A stretch of 64,000 nucleotides of DNA from positions 212,363 through 276,362 of the forward strand of contig CAJINA010000259.1 in NCBI GenBank assembly GCA_905176665.1, read 5' to 3'. A program made the translations under genes and the position numbers. The notes under the pieces are model-generated. The model was not told the origin of the DNA. It did no database searches and was given only the letters and a program-made list of their open reading frames with translations. This document shows, piece after piece, positions 17,880-26,932 of this stretch (its first letter is position 1; every line of letters starts with the position of its first letter). The stretch comes from Olavius algarvensis Delta 4 endosymbiont. Lineage in GTDB: Bacteria; Desulfobacterota; Desulfobacteria; Desulfobacterales; CAJINA01.

Positions 17880-17984
17880 CCGTATTCCCCACAGACAAAC
17901 TTTGTATGACCAGAAACAACAGGCCCGGGTGAATACGCGCCGGATGGATTCGGCCGGAACACCCACCCCGGAGGAATTGAACGC

Positions 17985-18734
17985 ATGAAATCAAAAATTT
18001 ATCAGATCCTGTTCGTCTTGACTTGGGCTTTCGTATGCCTGGCCCCAACCGTTGCTGCCGCTGATATAGCCGACCTCAAGGGCCGGGTGACGGCCGGCAT
18101 CAATCTGAGAGCAGCCCCGGGACTTTCCGGCAAGGTGATCACCGGTCTCGAGGCTGGAACCGTTGTGGTCGTGACCGGTGAACAGGCGGGCTGGTACCAG
18201 ATTGCCTATGAAGACGAAACCTATGGCTATCGGGGCTGGGTCTATGGCAAATATATTGAATTGTTAGCCGCCCCGGCAGCACCGGTGACACCTGTCGTTC
18301 AGCCAGAAGCTCCCCAACCGATGCCGGTGATGCCACCGCCGCCTCTTCCCGTGCAGCCCTCCCAAGCCCAAGCAACTGCCGTCGAAGCGCACACCCGGCC
18401 GGCGGAAATGCCCGCCAACACCATCGAGTTGATTCAGGCGGCCGCGCCGCCGGCTCCTGAGGTTGCGAATCAGACTGCGGCCGGCCCTGCCGCTGCAACC
18501 GCGCCGACATCAGTTGCGCAGGCTGCATCCGCACCTGCAAAACCGCAACGGATTGCATCGCAAACCGATCCAAAGCCGGCTCCCGCTAGCGGTAGATCCT
18601 CTTATCCGGGACCTGGCCCCGGTAATTTACTGAGTATCGTGTTGAAAATTTCATCGGTATTCCTCTCCTGTCTGGCCCTGCTGATATCGTATCGGACGTT
18701 TCAAATGGTGACCGCCACCGGGCGGACGACCTGA
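17985..18734 (+). CDS. Exported SH3-domain protein with C-terminal membrane anchor
   Basis: A 249-residue protein: signal peptide 1-26 (ending VAAAD), a bacterial SH3 domain at ~30-92 (RVTAGINLRAAPG, then WYQIAYEDETYGYRGWVYG), a long Pro/Ala/Gln linker at ~95-215, and one hydrophobic helix at ~218-240 (LSIVLKISSVFLSCLALLISY). SH3b domains usually bind peptidoglycan or its crosslinks. The ATG is preceded by GGAGG. It lies downstream of two peptidoglycan carboxypeptidases in the same direction, which fits an envelope role. No catalytic domain is visible. Confidence 0.78.
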   Translation: MKSKIYQILFVLTWAFVCLAPTVAAADIADLKGRVTAGINLRAAPGLSGKVITGLEAGTVVVVTGEQAGWYQIAYEDETYGYRGWVYGKYIELLAAPAAPVTPVVQPEAPQPMPVMPPPPLPVQPSQAQATAVEAHTRPAEMPANTIELIQAAAPPAPEVANQTAAGPAAATAPTSVAQAASAPAKPQRIASQTDPKPAPASGRSSYPGPGPGNLLSIVLKISSVFLSCLALLISYRTFQMVTATGRTT

Positions 18735-18874
18735 TTTTGGCCCCGGCTCCCTTGGGGACAGCCTGGGAATAACGGCCAATCATTTCAGACTGGAAAAACA
18801 TTGCGTTCATTGCTACCATATTGGAACACCGCTCAAGTTTTCTACGGGTGGGCCAACTACATCTTTCCCAAAAC

Positions 18875-20260
18875 ATGGCAGCCATGGCGGAAGAAAATAC
18901 TGAAAAACTGACCCGGTCCGATTTCCGGATTCTATTCGTCGACGATGAAAAGGAAATCCTAAGCATTGTCGAGCAGTACCTGAGCGGACACGGTTATCAG
19001 GTGACGGTGAGTGATAATGGGGCCAAGGCACTGGTGCTGGCCCGTGAGAAGGTGTTTGATATTATCTTTACCGATCTGAAGATGCCGAAAGTCGGCGGTT
19101 TGGAACTACTTCGCGCCGTCAAGGAAACCAGTCCGGAAACGGAAGTGATCATCCTGACCGGATACGGAACGGTTGATTCAGCCGTGGAAGCCTTGAAACT
19201 GGGCAGCTACGACTATCTGCAAAAACCGATCGAGTTTGAACGCCTGAAAATCCTCATCGATCGGATCATCGAGAAACAAACTCTCCAGAAAGAAAATATC
19301 CTGATTAAAAAACGCTTGCGGGACCGCTACCAGTATGACGGTCTGGTCGGCGCCAGCGAAAAAATTCGTGAAATCTACACCATCATCGACCGTATCAGCC
19401 ACACCAGCCCGACCGTGTTTATCCAGGGGGAAAGCGGCACCGGCAAGGAATTGGCCGCCAATGTCATCCACCAGAACAGCGACCGCAAGGACATGCCGTT
19501 CATTGCGGTCAACTGCGGCGCCATTGTGGGGAACCTGCTGGAAAGTGAGTTGTTCGGGCATCTGAAAGGGTCCTTCACCGGCGCCATCAGAGACAATGTC
19601 GGCCTGTTCAAGGCTGCTGACGGCGGTACCATTTTCCTGGATGAAATCGCCGAAATAGAGGCCGCCTTACAGGTAAAACTGCTGCGGGCTTTGCAGGAAA
19701 GGAAGATCCGCCCGGTGGGCGCAGCCCACGAAAAAACGGTGGATGTCCGCGTGATCGCCGCCACCAACCAGGATACAGATGTCCTGCTGCGCAAGAACAT
19801 CATGCGGGAAGACCTTTATTACCGGTTGAATGTCATCAACATACGCATGCCGGCCCTGCGGGAAATGCGGGCGGATATCCCCCTGCTGGTCCGGCATTTT
19901 CTTAACCGGTTCAACACGCGCAGTCAGAAAAAGGTCCAGGGCATCTCCCCGGAAGCCCTTGATTGCCTGGATCGCTATCACTGGCCGGGCAATGTCCGCC
20001 AGCTTGAAAATGTGATCGAACGTGCTTTTGCCCTGGGGGTCGACAAGATTATCCAGGCGGAAGATCTGCCCCTTGAGATCAGGGAGATCACTCAGCAAAA
20101 AGTCGGCACCGCTAAAATTCGCACGTTGCGTGATAATGAAATTGCCTTGATCAAGTCGGCCCTGGTAAAGACCAACGGCAACCGGGCCAAGGCGGCCGAG
20201 CTTTTGGGTGTCAATACTTCCACAATTTACCGCAAAATTGAAAAATATCAGATTGAATAA
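18875..20260 (+). CDS. NtrC-family sigma-54-dependent response regulator
   Basis: About 461 residues from the ATG at 18875 (one at 18884 is also possible). The receiver domain has the acidic pair VDDEKE at ~23 and the phospho-acceptor Asp67 in FTDLKMP. The AAA+ domain has GESGTGKE (Walker A), GSFTGA (the sigma-54-contacting loop, Ser in place of the more common Ala) and GGTIFLDEIAE (Walker B). A C-terminal Fis-type HTH (AAELLGVNTSTIYRKI) completes it. It activates RpoN promoters, so it may drive the sigma-54 promoters found nearby. A PilZ gene follows after 1 nt. The cognate kinase is not evident; the HisKA-like protein at 14024 lacks an ATPase. Confidence 0.93.
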   Translation: MAAMAEENTEKLTRSDFRILFVDDEKEILSIVEQYLSGHGYQVTVSDNGAKALVLAREKVFDIIFTDLKMPKVGGLELLRAVKETSPETEVIILTGYGTVDSAVEALKLGSYDYLQKPIEFERLKILIDRIIEKQTLQKENILIKKRLRDRYQYDGLVGASEKIREIYTIIDRISHTSPTVFIQGESGTGKELAANVIHQNSDRKDMPFIAVNCGAIVGNLLESELFGHLKGSFTGAIRDNVGLFKAADGGTIFLDEIAEIEAALQVKLLRALQERKIRPVGAAHEKTVDVRVIAATNQDTDVLLRKNIMREDLYYRLNVINIRMPALREMRADIPLLVRHFLNRFNTRSQKKVQGISPEALDCLDRYHWPGNVRQLENVIERAFALGVDKIIQAEDLPLEIREITQQKVGTAKIRTLRDNEIALIKSALVKTNGNRAKAAELLGVNTSTIYRKIEKYQIE

Positions 20261-20261
20261 G

Positions 20262-20966
20262 ATGGCCGACGCACCCCTGGAAACATTTTATTGGCTCAAA
20301 GACAACGGAACCTATATCCGTCTCAGGATTCCCGGGCGTTCCTATGAGCGGCTGGTGGTTGTATCCGCTATTCAAACCGACGCGGGCAAGCCCCTGCTGG
20401 CCATAGATTGCCCGGACGGCTTGACGGATGTGCTTTCCGCCATGGATGGGTTGCGCCTGGATTTTGAATTCACCGGCGAAGATGAACTCGGCTATCGTTT
20501 TTCGATCACGCAGGCCACGGTCCAGGGTGACACGTTCATGATTGCGGTTCCCACCGACCTGCAACGCGTCCAGCGCCGGAAAGACTATCGGCTCACGGCA
20601 CCGCTGGGCGCCGTTTTCTACGTGACAACCGGTGACCAGCGCAAACGTGTAAAAATGCTCGATCTTAGCGCCAGCGGCACTTCCGGTATTCTCATCAGTC
20701 TCAAGAGCGGCACCCCGCAGCCACCGCCCTTTGAGATCGGTCAAACGCTTTTCAACCTGAAGCTGGAACTTCCCGGCGAGGATACCGCTATGCTTATCCC
20801 GATTCGCGAATGCGAAGTCCGCCGGGTTGAGGATCTGCCCCAGCGCGGTCGATATCGCCTGGCGGTCGCATTTACATCCATGGATACCGAGCACCGGACC
20901 ATCTTGAAAGAGTACCTCTATGACCAACAGCGCCACATGTTGAAAATTAGACAGCAGCGTCAATAA
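20262..20966 (+). CDS. YcgR-like PilZ domain protein (c-di-GMP receptor)
   Basis: A 234-residue protein with an N-terminal YcgR-type beta domain and a C-terminal PilZ domain. The c-di-GMP motif is visible: RRKDYR (RxxxR) at ~107 and DLSASG (DxSxxG) about 30 residues later. YcgR-type proteins brake flagellar rotation when c-di-GMP is high. The start used is ATG 20262, one base after the response-regulator stop, so the two are translationally coupled. That context suggests that the regulator and the motility brake belong to one circuit. Confidence 0.85.
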   Translation: MADAPLETFYWLKDNGTYIRLRIPGRSYERLVVVSAIQTDAGKPLLAIDCPDGLTDVLSAMDGLRLDFEFTGEDELGYRFSITQATVQGDTFMIAVPTDLQRVQRRKDYRLTAPLGAVFYVTTGDQRKRVKMLDLSASGTSGILISLKSGTPQPPPFEIGQTLFNLKLELPGEDTAMLIPIRECEVRRVEDLPQRGRYRLAVAFTSMDTEHRTILKEYLYDQQRHMLKIRQQRQ

Positions 20967-20993
20967 AACCTTCTGGAAAGGGGGCCGTATTCA

Positions 20994-22118
20994 ATGCCGC
21001 CTATCTACCTCGATTACAATGGCACCACGCCACATGATCCCGAAGTGATTGCCGCCATGCGGCCGTTTCTGGAATCTGAATTTGGCAATCCCTCCAGCTC
21101 ACACTGGTTCGGCACCAACCCACGTGAAGCGGTCGCTAAGGCTCGCGGCCGGGTAGCCGAATTGCTGGGCTGCACACAACGGGAAATTTTTTTCACTTCC
21201 GGGGGTACGGAGTCCAACAACCACGCAATCATCGGCATTGCCCGGTCAATGATAAATAAAGGGCGCCACATCATTACCAGCGCCTTCGAACACCCGGCAG
21301 TGCTGGAAGTTTGCCGTTACCTGGAAAAGGAAGGCTTTGATATCACCCGGGTTCCCGTAGGCACGGACGGGTTGGTGGACCCGGCCGAAATTCGTGCAGC
21401 CATCCGGCCGGAGACCATCCTGATCACCATCATGCACGCCAACAATGAAGTCGGCACGATTCAACCCATTGCCGAGATAGCCGCCCTGGCCCGGTCGCGC
21501 GGCATTCACCTGCACACCGATGCGGCCCAGTCCGTGGGCAAGCTTTCCGTAAAGGTGGATGAACTCGGCGTGGATTTGCTCTCGGTAGCCGGTCACAAAG
21601 TCTACGCCCCCAAAGGCATCGGTGCGCTATATGTCAGAACGGGTGTTCGGCCCGAAAAGTTCTGTCACGGGGCCGGACAGGAAATGGGCTGGCGGGCCGG
21701 GACTGAAAATGTCCTGGAGATTGTGGGGCTGGGCAAGGCCTGCGAAATCGCCGCCCGCGATCAAAAAAGCAACTACGCTCATATGCGCATGCTCAGAGAC
21801 CGCCTCCAGGCGGGGTTGGGGACCGGCGACAGAAAAATCCGGCTCAACGGTCACCCGGACAGACGCCTGCCGAACACACTCAGCCTGGCGTTTAAAGGAG
21901 AAGATGCCAATCGCATTCTGGACGCGATCGCCCCCCAGGTGGCAGCCTCGCCGGGTGCAGCCTGCCATTCGGACTCAGTGGCCGTTTCCCATGTACTGAC
22001 CGCAATGCAGGTACCGCAGGAGTGGGCCCGTGGGACCATCCGTTTTTCCGTGGGCAAAATGACCACAACCGCTGAAATCGACCAGGCGGCTGCAATCGTT
22101 CGGGGTGCCCTTTCCTGA
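20994..22118 (+). CDS. Cysteine desulfurase (NifS/IscS family)
   Basis: A 374-residue PLP enzyme releasing sulfur (or selenium) from cysteine (or selenocysteine). Motifs: YLDYNGTTPHDP at the start, SGGTESNNHAI, HTDAAQSVGK with the PLP Asp, VAGHKVYAPKGIG with the Schiff-base Lys, and GAACHSDS with the catalytic Cys on its mobile loop. The loop is short, as in NifS-like group II or small group I enzymes. No IscU/NifU gene is adjacent. It follows the PilZ gene by 27 nt. Sulfur donation to Fe-S or selenium metabolism are both possible. Confidence 0.9.
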   Translation: MPPIYLDYNGTTPHDPEVIAAMRPFLESEFGNPSSSHWFGTNPREAVAKARGRVAELLGCTQREIFFTSGGTESNNHAIIGIARSMINKGRHIITSAFEHPAVLEVCRYLEKEGFDITRVPVGTDGLVDPAEIRAAIRPETILITIMHANNEVGTIQPIAEIAALARSRGIHLHTDAAQSVGKLSVKVDELGVDLLSVAGHKVYAPKGIGALYVRTGVRPEKFCHGAGQEMGWRAGTENVLEIVGLGKACEIAARDQKSNYAHMRMLRDRLQAGLGTGDRKIRLNGHPDRRLPNTLSLAFKGEDANRILDAIAPQVAASPGAACHSDSVAVSHVLTAMQVPQEWARGTIRFSVGKMTTTAEIDQAAAIVRGALS

Positions 22119-22182
22119 GACCTTAAACGTTGAATCACCGCCTCAGCTGGAGTTGTCCCGTGGTTGCTTCGCCCCCCGGCCG

Positions 22183-24023
22183 TTAGAAATCCGCGAACTC
22201 GTCATCTGCATGCGCGACCGCGGCGAAAGCCGGCAGAGCCTGCTTTTCGGGCTCGGCGGCAACCTGCCCGCCGTCTTTTTGACGCGGTTCAGTTCCCGCA
22301 GGCTCGGTCTTTCCCGTGCGGCCGCCGACAAACGCCTGCATTTCATCCACCATGGCACGCATCTGCTCGGCCTGGGCGCTCATCTGTTCGGATGCAGCCG
22401 CTGACTCTTCCGATGTAGCGGCATTCTGCTGGACGACCTTGTCCATTTCCGTGACGGCCTTGTTGACCTGGCCGATGCCCTGGGCCTGCTCGCTGGACGC
22501 CGCCGCTATTTCGGCCACCAGTTCACCGACCTTGGCGGCACTCTCCGCCACTTCAGTGAACGCTGCATTGGTCTGGTTGCCCAGATCGGTCCCACCGGAG
22601 ATCTTTTTGACCGTATCTTCGATCAGGCCGGCCGTGTTGCGGGCTGCATCCGCCGCCCGCATGGCCAGGTTGCGCACTTCATCGGCCACCACCGCAAAGC
22701 CGGCGCCGGCTTCACCGGCCCGGGCCGCTTCAACCGCGGCATTCAAGGCCAGCAGGTTGGTCTGGAAGGCGATCTCATCGATGGTCTTGATGATTTTGGA
22801 GGTCTCCTTGCTGGCCTTGGAAATATCGTCCATGGAGGCCGTCAGGGCCGACATGGATTTGTTGGCTTTCCGCACGACTTGGTTGGCCGCCTGCATCAAG
22901 GCATTGGCCTGCTCGGCATTGTCGGCATTCTGACGGGTCATCGCCGACATCTCCTCGAGCGAGGCCGAGGTCTCCTCTATAGAGGCGCCTGTTCGGCGGA
23001 GCCGGCTGCCAGGGTCTGGCTGGAGGTTGAAATCTCGCTGGAGGCCGAAGCTACCTGCTCAGAGGATTCCGAAAAGCCCTTGATAATCCGGTTCAAAGGT
23101 TTGGTAACCGACCGAACCGCAAAAAGCGACATACCGATACCCGCCAGCATGATAAATCCACACAGCCCGTATAGGAATGTAATGGTTTCATTCTTTTCCG
23201 CCACGGCCGCGGACTGCTTGGTGGCGGTGACTTCGGCAGCATCGGTTTCAATTTTGTTGGACAGGCGTTCGATATTGTCGGCGGCCCTGTGCATCGCAGG
23301 CACCTGGGTTTGCATGGCCTTGTAGTTATCCGCCAGTTTGGTAAAAGCCCCCAGATACCCTTTGAGGTCTTTGTCGAACTTATCCATGTTCTCGGAATCC
23401 ATGCCGGAGGTATAGGACCGTTCCACCATGCTTTCCGAGATGGCCTTCACCTTGGCGACCACCGCCTCGCCTTCACCGGTACCCATGTCTTTTTCATGAC
23501 TGCGCATGGTGAGAAATTCGTTCATGAAACCCGACATACCCAAAGGTTTGATGATGGCCTCGAGCCCCTGGGCATTTTGGGTAATCTCACCCACAATTCC
23601 GTCGGTTGCATCACCCTGGTCCTGGATAAGCCCGGCTACGGTTTTAAAACCTTTATCATATGCACCAAGCATCTTGACAATCTGACGCGAGTTTGCGGCG
23701 ATCCCGGTAAGACCCAGGCCCTCGGCCATATCATTCAGGGTTTTGCTGCGCATTTTAAGAGATGCCAGAGACGTTTGCATTTGCTTTAGAGTTGCGGTCT
23801 CCCGGGTGCGAATGAAATTGTTTTCATGTTGGCGAACCATCAGCAGATCAATCTTGATCTCCATCGCTTCATCCGCAATTTTGGTGTTCTCGGTAACCAG
23901 TTCGACAAACGTGTCGGTAATATGGGTCAGCCGGTAAACGGCCATGCCGCCCAGCAGAACCATGAGAACCAGCAAACTCGCGAACGAAAGAATCAATTTC
24001 TTTCCGATTGTTAATTGTTTCAT
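22183..24023 (-). pseudogene. Methyl-accepting chemotaxis protein with one-base frameshift
   Basis: A chemoreceptor gene starting at ATG 24023 (GGAG 7 nt upstream). It encodes TM1 at ~10-32, a ~270-residue periplasmic helical sensor, TM2 near FLYGLCGFIMLAGIGM, a short HAMP-like linker (VTKPLNRII), and then the methylation/signalling helices. After AAGSAEQA the frame is lost: GCGCC stands where GCGGCC is expected (about 22984-22989), so the first frame ends at 22977 in a TAG. The signalling half continues in the next frame (SIEETSASLEEMSAMTRQN, then DEIAFQTNLLALNAAVEAA) to 22183. Restoring one G gives a normal receptor of about 614 residues. It could be a real lesion or a sequencing/assembly error. 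Confidence 0.85.
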
Positions 24024-24126
24024 CAAGCGTCTCCTCATCTCGGTACGGGATTGAGATTGCAAGTCCGCGGCGCTTGCCTGGCGCGCAGACAAAAACGGGC
24101 TATGGTTGTCTCTAAAGCTAATAGAA

Positions 24127-24153
24127 TTATCGGTAAAAAAGCATATAACTTGA
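24127..24153 (-). promoter_or_regulatory. Sigma-28 (FliA) promoter for the chemoreceptor gene
   Basis: On the minus strand, TCAAGTTA then 11 nt then ACCGATAA. This matches the FliA consensus TAAAGTTT-N11-GCCGATAA at 13 of 16 positions with exact spacing, about 100 nt upstream of the receptor ATG. FliA control is typical for chemotaxis genes. Confidence 0.75.
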
Positions 24154-24302
24154 TTAATTTTAACTTTTTACAGAACTAGCCGGATTTGTAGACAGGCGTT
24201 GGCAAAACGGGGTTGCATGGGAGCGTCGGACGGCCGGCAACGCAGTATGCTTCGCACAGGGTGCGGCCGGGGAATATATCAGGTTGGAGAGTGGCCCAAC
24301 AG

Positions 24303-24337
24303 TAAAAAAGGGGTTACGGACTGTTCCGTAACCCCTT
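24303..24337 (-). terminator. Rho-independent terminator after tRNA-Pro
   Basis: A 13-bp stem (AAGGGGTTACGGA / TCCGTAACCCCTT) with a 4-nt loop, followed on the minus strand by a T run. It lies 10 nt beyond the CCA end of the tRNA. Confidence 0.88.
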
Positions 24338-24346
24338 GATTTCATT

Positions 24347-24423
24347 TGGTCGGGAAGACTGGATTTGAACCAGCGACCCCAGCGTCCCGAACGCTGTGCT
24401 CTACCAGGCTGAGCCACTTCCCG
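24347..24423 (-). tRNA. tRNA-Pro (anticodon CGG)
   Basis: A 77-nt cloverleaf on the minus strand. Acceptor CGGGAAG pairs with CTTCCCG, the T arm contains GGTTCAAATCC, and the anticodon stem CAGCG/CGCTG encloses the loop TTCGGGA (CGG at 34-36). Discriminator A and CCA are encoded. Confidence 0.95.
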
Positions 24424-24508
24424 ACACGGGTTGTGCTTTATTTTACCTGTTACTAAAAGTCAATAAGTTAATCTAATAATAAGTCAGTGGTCGTTCACAA
24501 ATGGTAGA

Positions 24509-24606
24509 TTTTGGTTCAGAGCAAGGCCTGAGCGCTTTTGGAACCGCAGGCATAGCAGACGCTATGTTGAGGATTTAAAAAGAGCGGAAACGCCGCTCTG
24601 GACCAA
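24509..24606. repeat. ~100-nt imperfect palindromic element with nested hairpins
   Basis: The ends TTTTGGTTCAGAGC and GCTCTGGACCAAAA are inverted copies with one mismatch. Inside are CATAGC-AGAC-GCTATG and AGAGCGG-N5-CCGCTCT. The layout resembles a small dispersed palindromic repeat (REP or MITE-like). One copy is visible in this window, and the right inner hairpin serves purA as a terminator. Confidence 0.55.
24577..24599 (-). terminator. Rho-independent terminator for purA
   Basis: Minus strand AGAGCGG-CGTTT-CCGCTCT followed directly by TTTTT, about 38 nt after the purA stop codon. It is part of the palindromic element at 24509-24606. Confidence 0.78.
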
Positions 24607-24636
24607 AAGATGCCATTCGTGGGCGGGCACTCGAAA

Positions 24637-25929
24637 TCAATCCGTATAGGGGTTATCAAGCACAATCGTTTCATCCCGGCCCGGTCCCACGGAGACAATC
24701 TGGATGGGGGTCTCGGCCAGTTCCTGTATACGCTCAAGGTACTTTCTGGCGTTCTCAGGCAGAGCCTCAAATTCCCGAATGCCGGAAATGTCCTCGGCCC
24801 AGCCCGGATGCGATTCGTAGATCGGTTTGCAGGCGGCCAGTACATTCAGGTCCGTGGGAAAATGCTCCAGGCGCTGCCCCTCGTAATCATAGGCCGTACA
24901 AATCTTGACTTCATCCAGCCCCCCCAGGACATCCAGTTTGGTAATCGCCAGCCCGGAAAGACTGTTGAGGCGGGCCGCGTTCTCGAGGATCACGGTATCG
25001 AGCCATCCACACCGGCGTTTACGTCCAGTGGTGGCGCCGAACTCAACCCCCTTTTGCTGAATGGCATCGCCGACATCATCAAACAGTTCGGACGGAAACG
25101 GCCCCTCGCCCACCCGCGTGGTATAGGCTTTTACGATCCCGATGATATCTGTGATCTTGCCCGGGCCGACCCCGGATCCGCTGCACGCATTCCCGGCCAC
25201 CGTCGAGGAGGACGTAACATAGGGATAGGTTCCATGGTCGATATCGAGATGGGTGCCCTGGGCGCCTTCAAAAAGAACCTGCCCACCGGCTTGCATGCCG
25301 TCGGACAGCACCACCGAGACATTGGCCACATACGGGGCCAGGCGTTCGGCGTAGCCGCTGTACTCGGCGAGAATCGGCTCCAGATCGAGGGTCTCGGCAT
25401 CCATATAGTGTTTCAGGTAAAAGTTCTTCTCCTCCAGGATGGTGGCCACCTTTTCCCGGAACACCGCCTGGCTCAGCAATTCCACGAAACGGACACCCCG
25501 ACGGGTGGCCTTGTCTTCGTAGCAGGGACCGATGCCCCGCCCGGTGGTGCCGATTTTCTTATCGCCCTTCATCCGTTCCCGGGCATGGTCGATCGCCTGG
25601 TGGTAGGGCATGATGAGGTGGGCTTTCTCACTGATCTTGAGTTTGTCCGGGCTGAGGTCGACCCCCTTGGATGACAGGTAATCGATCTCCTCCAGGAGTA
25701 CGGCCGGATCCACCACGAGCCCGTTGCCAATAAAACAGGTTTTCCCCTGGAGAATCCCGGACGGCACCAGGTGGCTGATAAACTGTTCCCCTTCCACCAC
25801 CATGGTGTGGCCGGCATTGTTGCCGCCCTGAAATCGCACGACCATATCCGCATGTTCCGCCAGCAGATCTACGACCTTGCCTTTGCCTTCATCTCCCCAT
25901 TGGGTTCCTACGATAACGATGTTCGACAC
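24637..25929 (-). CDS. purA: Adenylosuccinate synthetase PurA
   Basis: A 430-residue GTP-dependent enzyme joining IMP and aspartate, the first step from IMP to AMP. Diagnostic motifs: VGTQWGDEGKGKVVD at the N-terminus (catalytic Asp and P-loop), FQGGNNAGHT, GTTGRGIGPCYEDK, FEGAQGTHLDIDHGTYP and the C-terminal GPGRDETI. The length is normal. It follows tadA by 41 nt on the same strand, so the two form an operon. Confidence 0.97.
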   Translation of the reverse strand: MSNIVIVGTQWGDEGKGKVVDLLAEHADMVVRFQGGNNAGHTMVVEGEQFISHLVPSGILQGKTCFIGNGLVVDPAVLLEEIDYLSSKGVDLSPDKLKISEKAHLIMPYHQAIDHARERMKGDKKIGTTGRGIGPCYEDKATRRGVRFVELLSQAVFREKVATILEEKNFYLKHYMDAETLDLEPILAEYSGYAERLAPYVANVSVVLSDGMQAGGQVLFEGAQGTHLDIDHGTYPYVTSSSTVAGNACSGSGVGPGKITDIIGIVKAYTTRVGEGPFPSELFDDVGDAIQQKGVEFGATTGRKRRCGWLDTVILENAARLNSLSGLAITKLDVLGGLDEVKICTAYDYEGQRLEHFPTDLNVLAACKPIYESHPGWAEDISGIREFEALPENARKYLERIQELAETPIQIVSVGPGRDETIVLDNPYTD

Positions 25930-25970
25930 GTGTTGCTCCTAAATCGATCTGGTAGTAAAATTCTTTACGC

Positions 25971-26462
25971 TTAACGGTTGGCCTTTTCCGCCCCTCTTCT
26001 GGCTCGGAAAAATGCCTGGATGATGGCCCGACACCGGGCCTCACAGATACCGGCTATAATCTCCGGATGGTGATTGAATTTCTGCCCATCCGCGAAATTA
26101 TAAATGGAGCCCAGAGCGCCCCACTTCGGGTCCGGCGCACCATATACAACCCGGGCAATACGGGCATGGATGATGGCGCCCATGCACATGACGCAGGGTT
26201 CGACCGTAACATACAAGGTGGTGTTTAACAACCTGTAGTTTTTGATCTTTTGGGCAGCTGCGCGCATGGCCAAAATTTCGGCATGTCCGGTGGGATCGGC
26301 CAGAGCAATGGTCCGGTTGTATGCTTTGGCCAGGATTTCGCCGGTCTGCGCGACCAGCACTGCCCCTATCGGAACTTCCTGGTTTTGTCCAGCCTTTTCG
26401 GCCTGTGCCAGAGCCGCCAGCATCATCTTTTCGTGGGGACGCGTCATGGCAGAATTACCCAT
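25971..26462 (-). CDS. tadA: tRNA-specific adenosine deaminase TadA
   Basis: A 163-residue zinc deaminase that converts A34 to inosine in tRNA-Arg(ACG). HAE (GHAEILAMRAA) supplies the zinc His and catalytic Glu, and PCVMC the two Cys ligands. The C-terminal FFRARR is the usual TadA tail. A start at 26447 (MTRPHEK) is equally possible, as neither site has a strong ribosome-binding site. The only tRNA-Arg(ACG) gene in the window is divergent from it, 84 nt away. Confidence 0.92.
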   Translation of the reverse strand: MGNSAMTRPHEKMMLAALAQAEKAGQNQEVPIGAVLVAQTGEILAKAYNRTIALADPTGHAEILAMRAAAQKIKNYRLLNTTLYVTVEPCVMCMGAIIHARIARVVYGAPDPKWGALGSIYNFADGQKFNHHPEIIAGICEARCRAIIQAFFRARRGAEKANR

Positions 26463-26546
26463 ATTTGCAAATTCTTATTTGTTCAACAATTTATTGACAA
26501 CGCCCCATCATTTGGCATATGTAGCTTCCCGAAATCGGGTGCATGC

Positions 26547-26623
26547 GCGCCTGTAGCTCAGCTGGATAGAGTGCCGGACTACGAATCCGTAGGTCGCAGG
26601 TTCGAATCCTGCCAGGCGCGCCA
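26547..26623 (+). tRNA. tRNA-Arg (anticodon ACG)
   Basis: A 77-nt cloverleaf. Acceptor GCGCCTG pairs with CAGGCGC, the T arm contains GGTTCGAATCC, and the anticodon loop CTACGAA has ACG at 34-36. Discriminator G and CCA are encoded. A34 is read as inosine after TadA action. Confidence 0.95.
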
Positions 26624-26631
26624 AAAATATC

Positions 26632-26670
26632 AAGGGGTTATGGCTCTCAAACCATGCCCCTTTTTCTTTT
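26632..26670 (+). terminator. Rho-independent terminator after tRNA-Arg
   Basis: AAGGGG plus ATGG pair with CCAT plus CCCCTT, with a T-rich tail. It starts 9 nt after the tRNA CCA end. Confidence 0.85.
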
Positions 26671-26932
26671 GTGTGTGAGACTCTGGGTGAGAAAATTGAC
26701 TGAATCCCTCACCGAGGACGTCCATTGCATGACGCTCACCCTCTGGATGTTATTTTAACAGTATTCTAAATGATATTGTCGAACTCTTTCCATGGCACTT
26801 TAGAAAGTAACGTGTCGATGGACTCGGTATTGGCAGAGTGAGCAGCTTGGCAGCCAGGGAGGCGGGTGTTTTACTGAAAGAAAACTTAAATATAGAACGT
26901 TACCGGCATGTTGGGGGTTTCAGCAAGAAGCT

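Noticed and set aside
24610..25674. 354-codon plus-strand frame
   Set aside because: It is antisense to purA, whose full-length motifs are certain.
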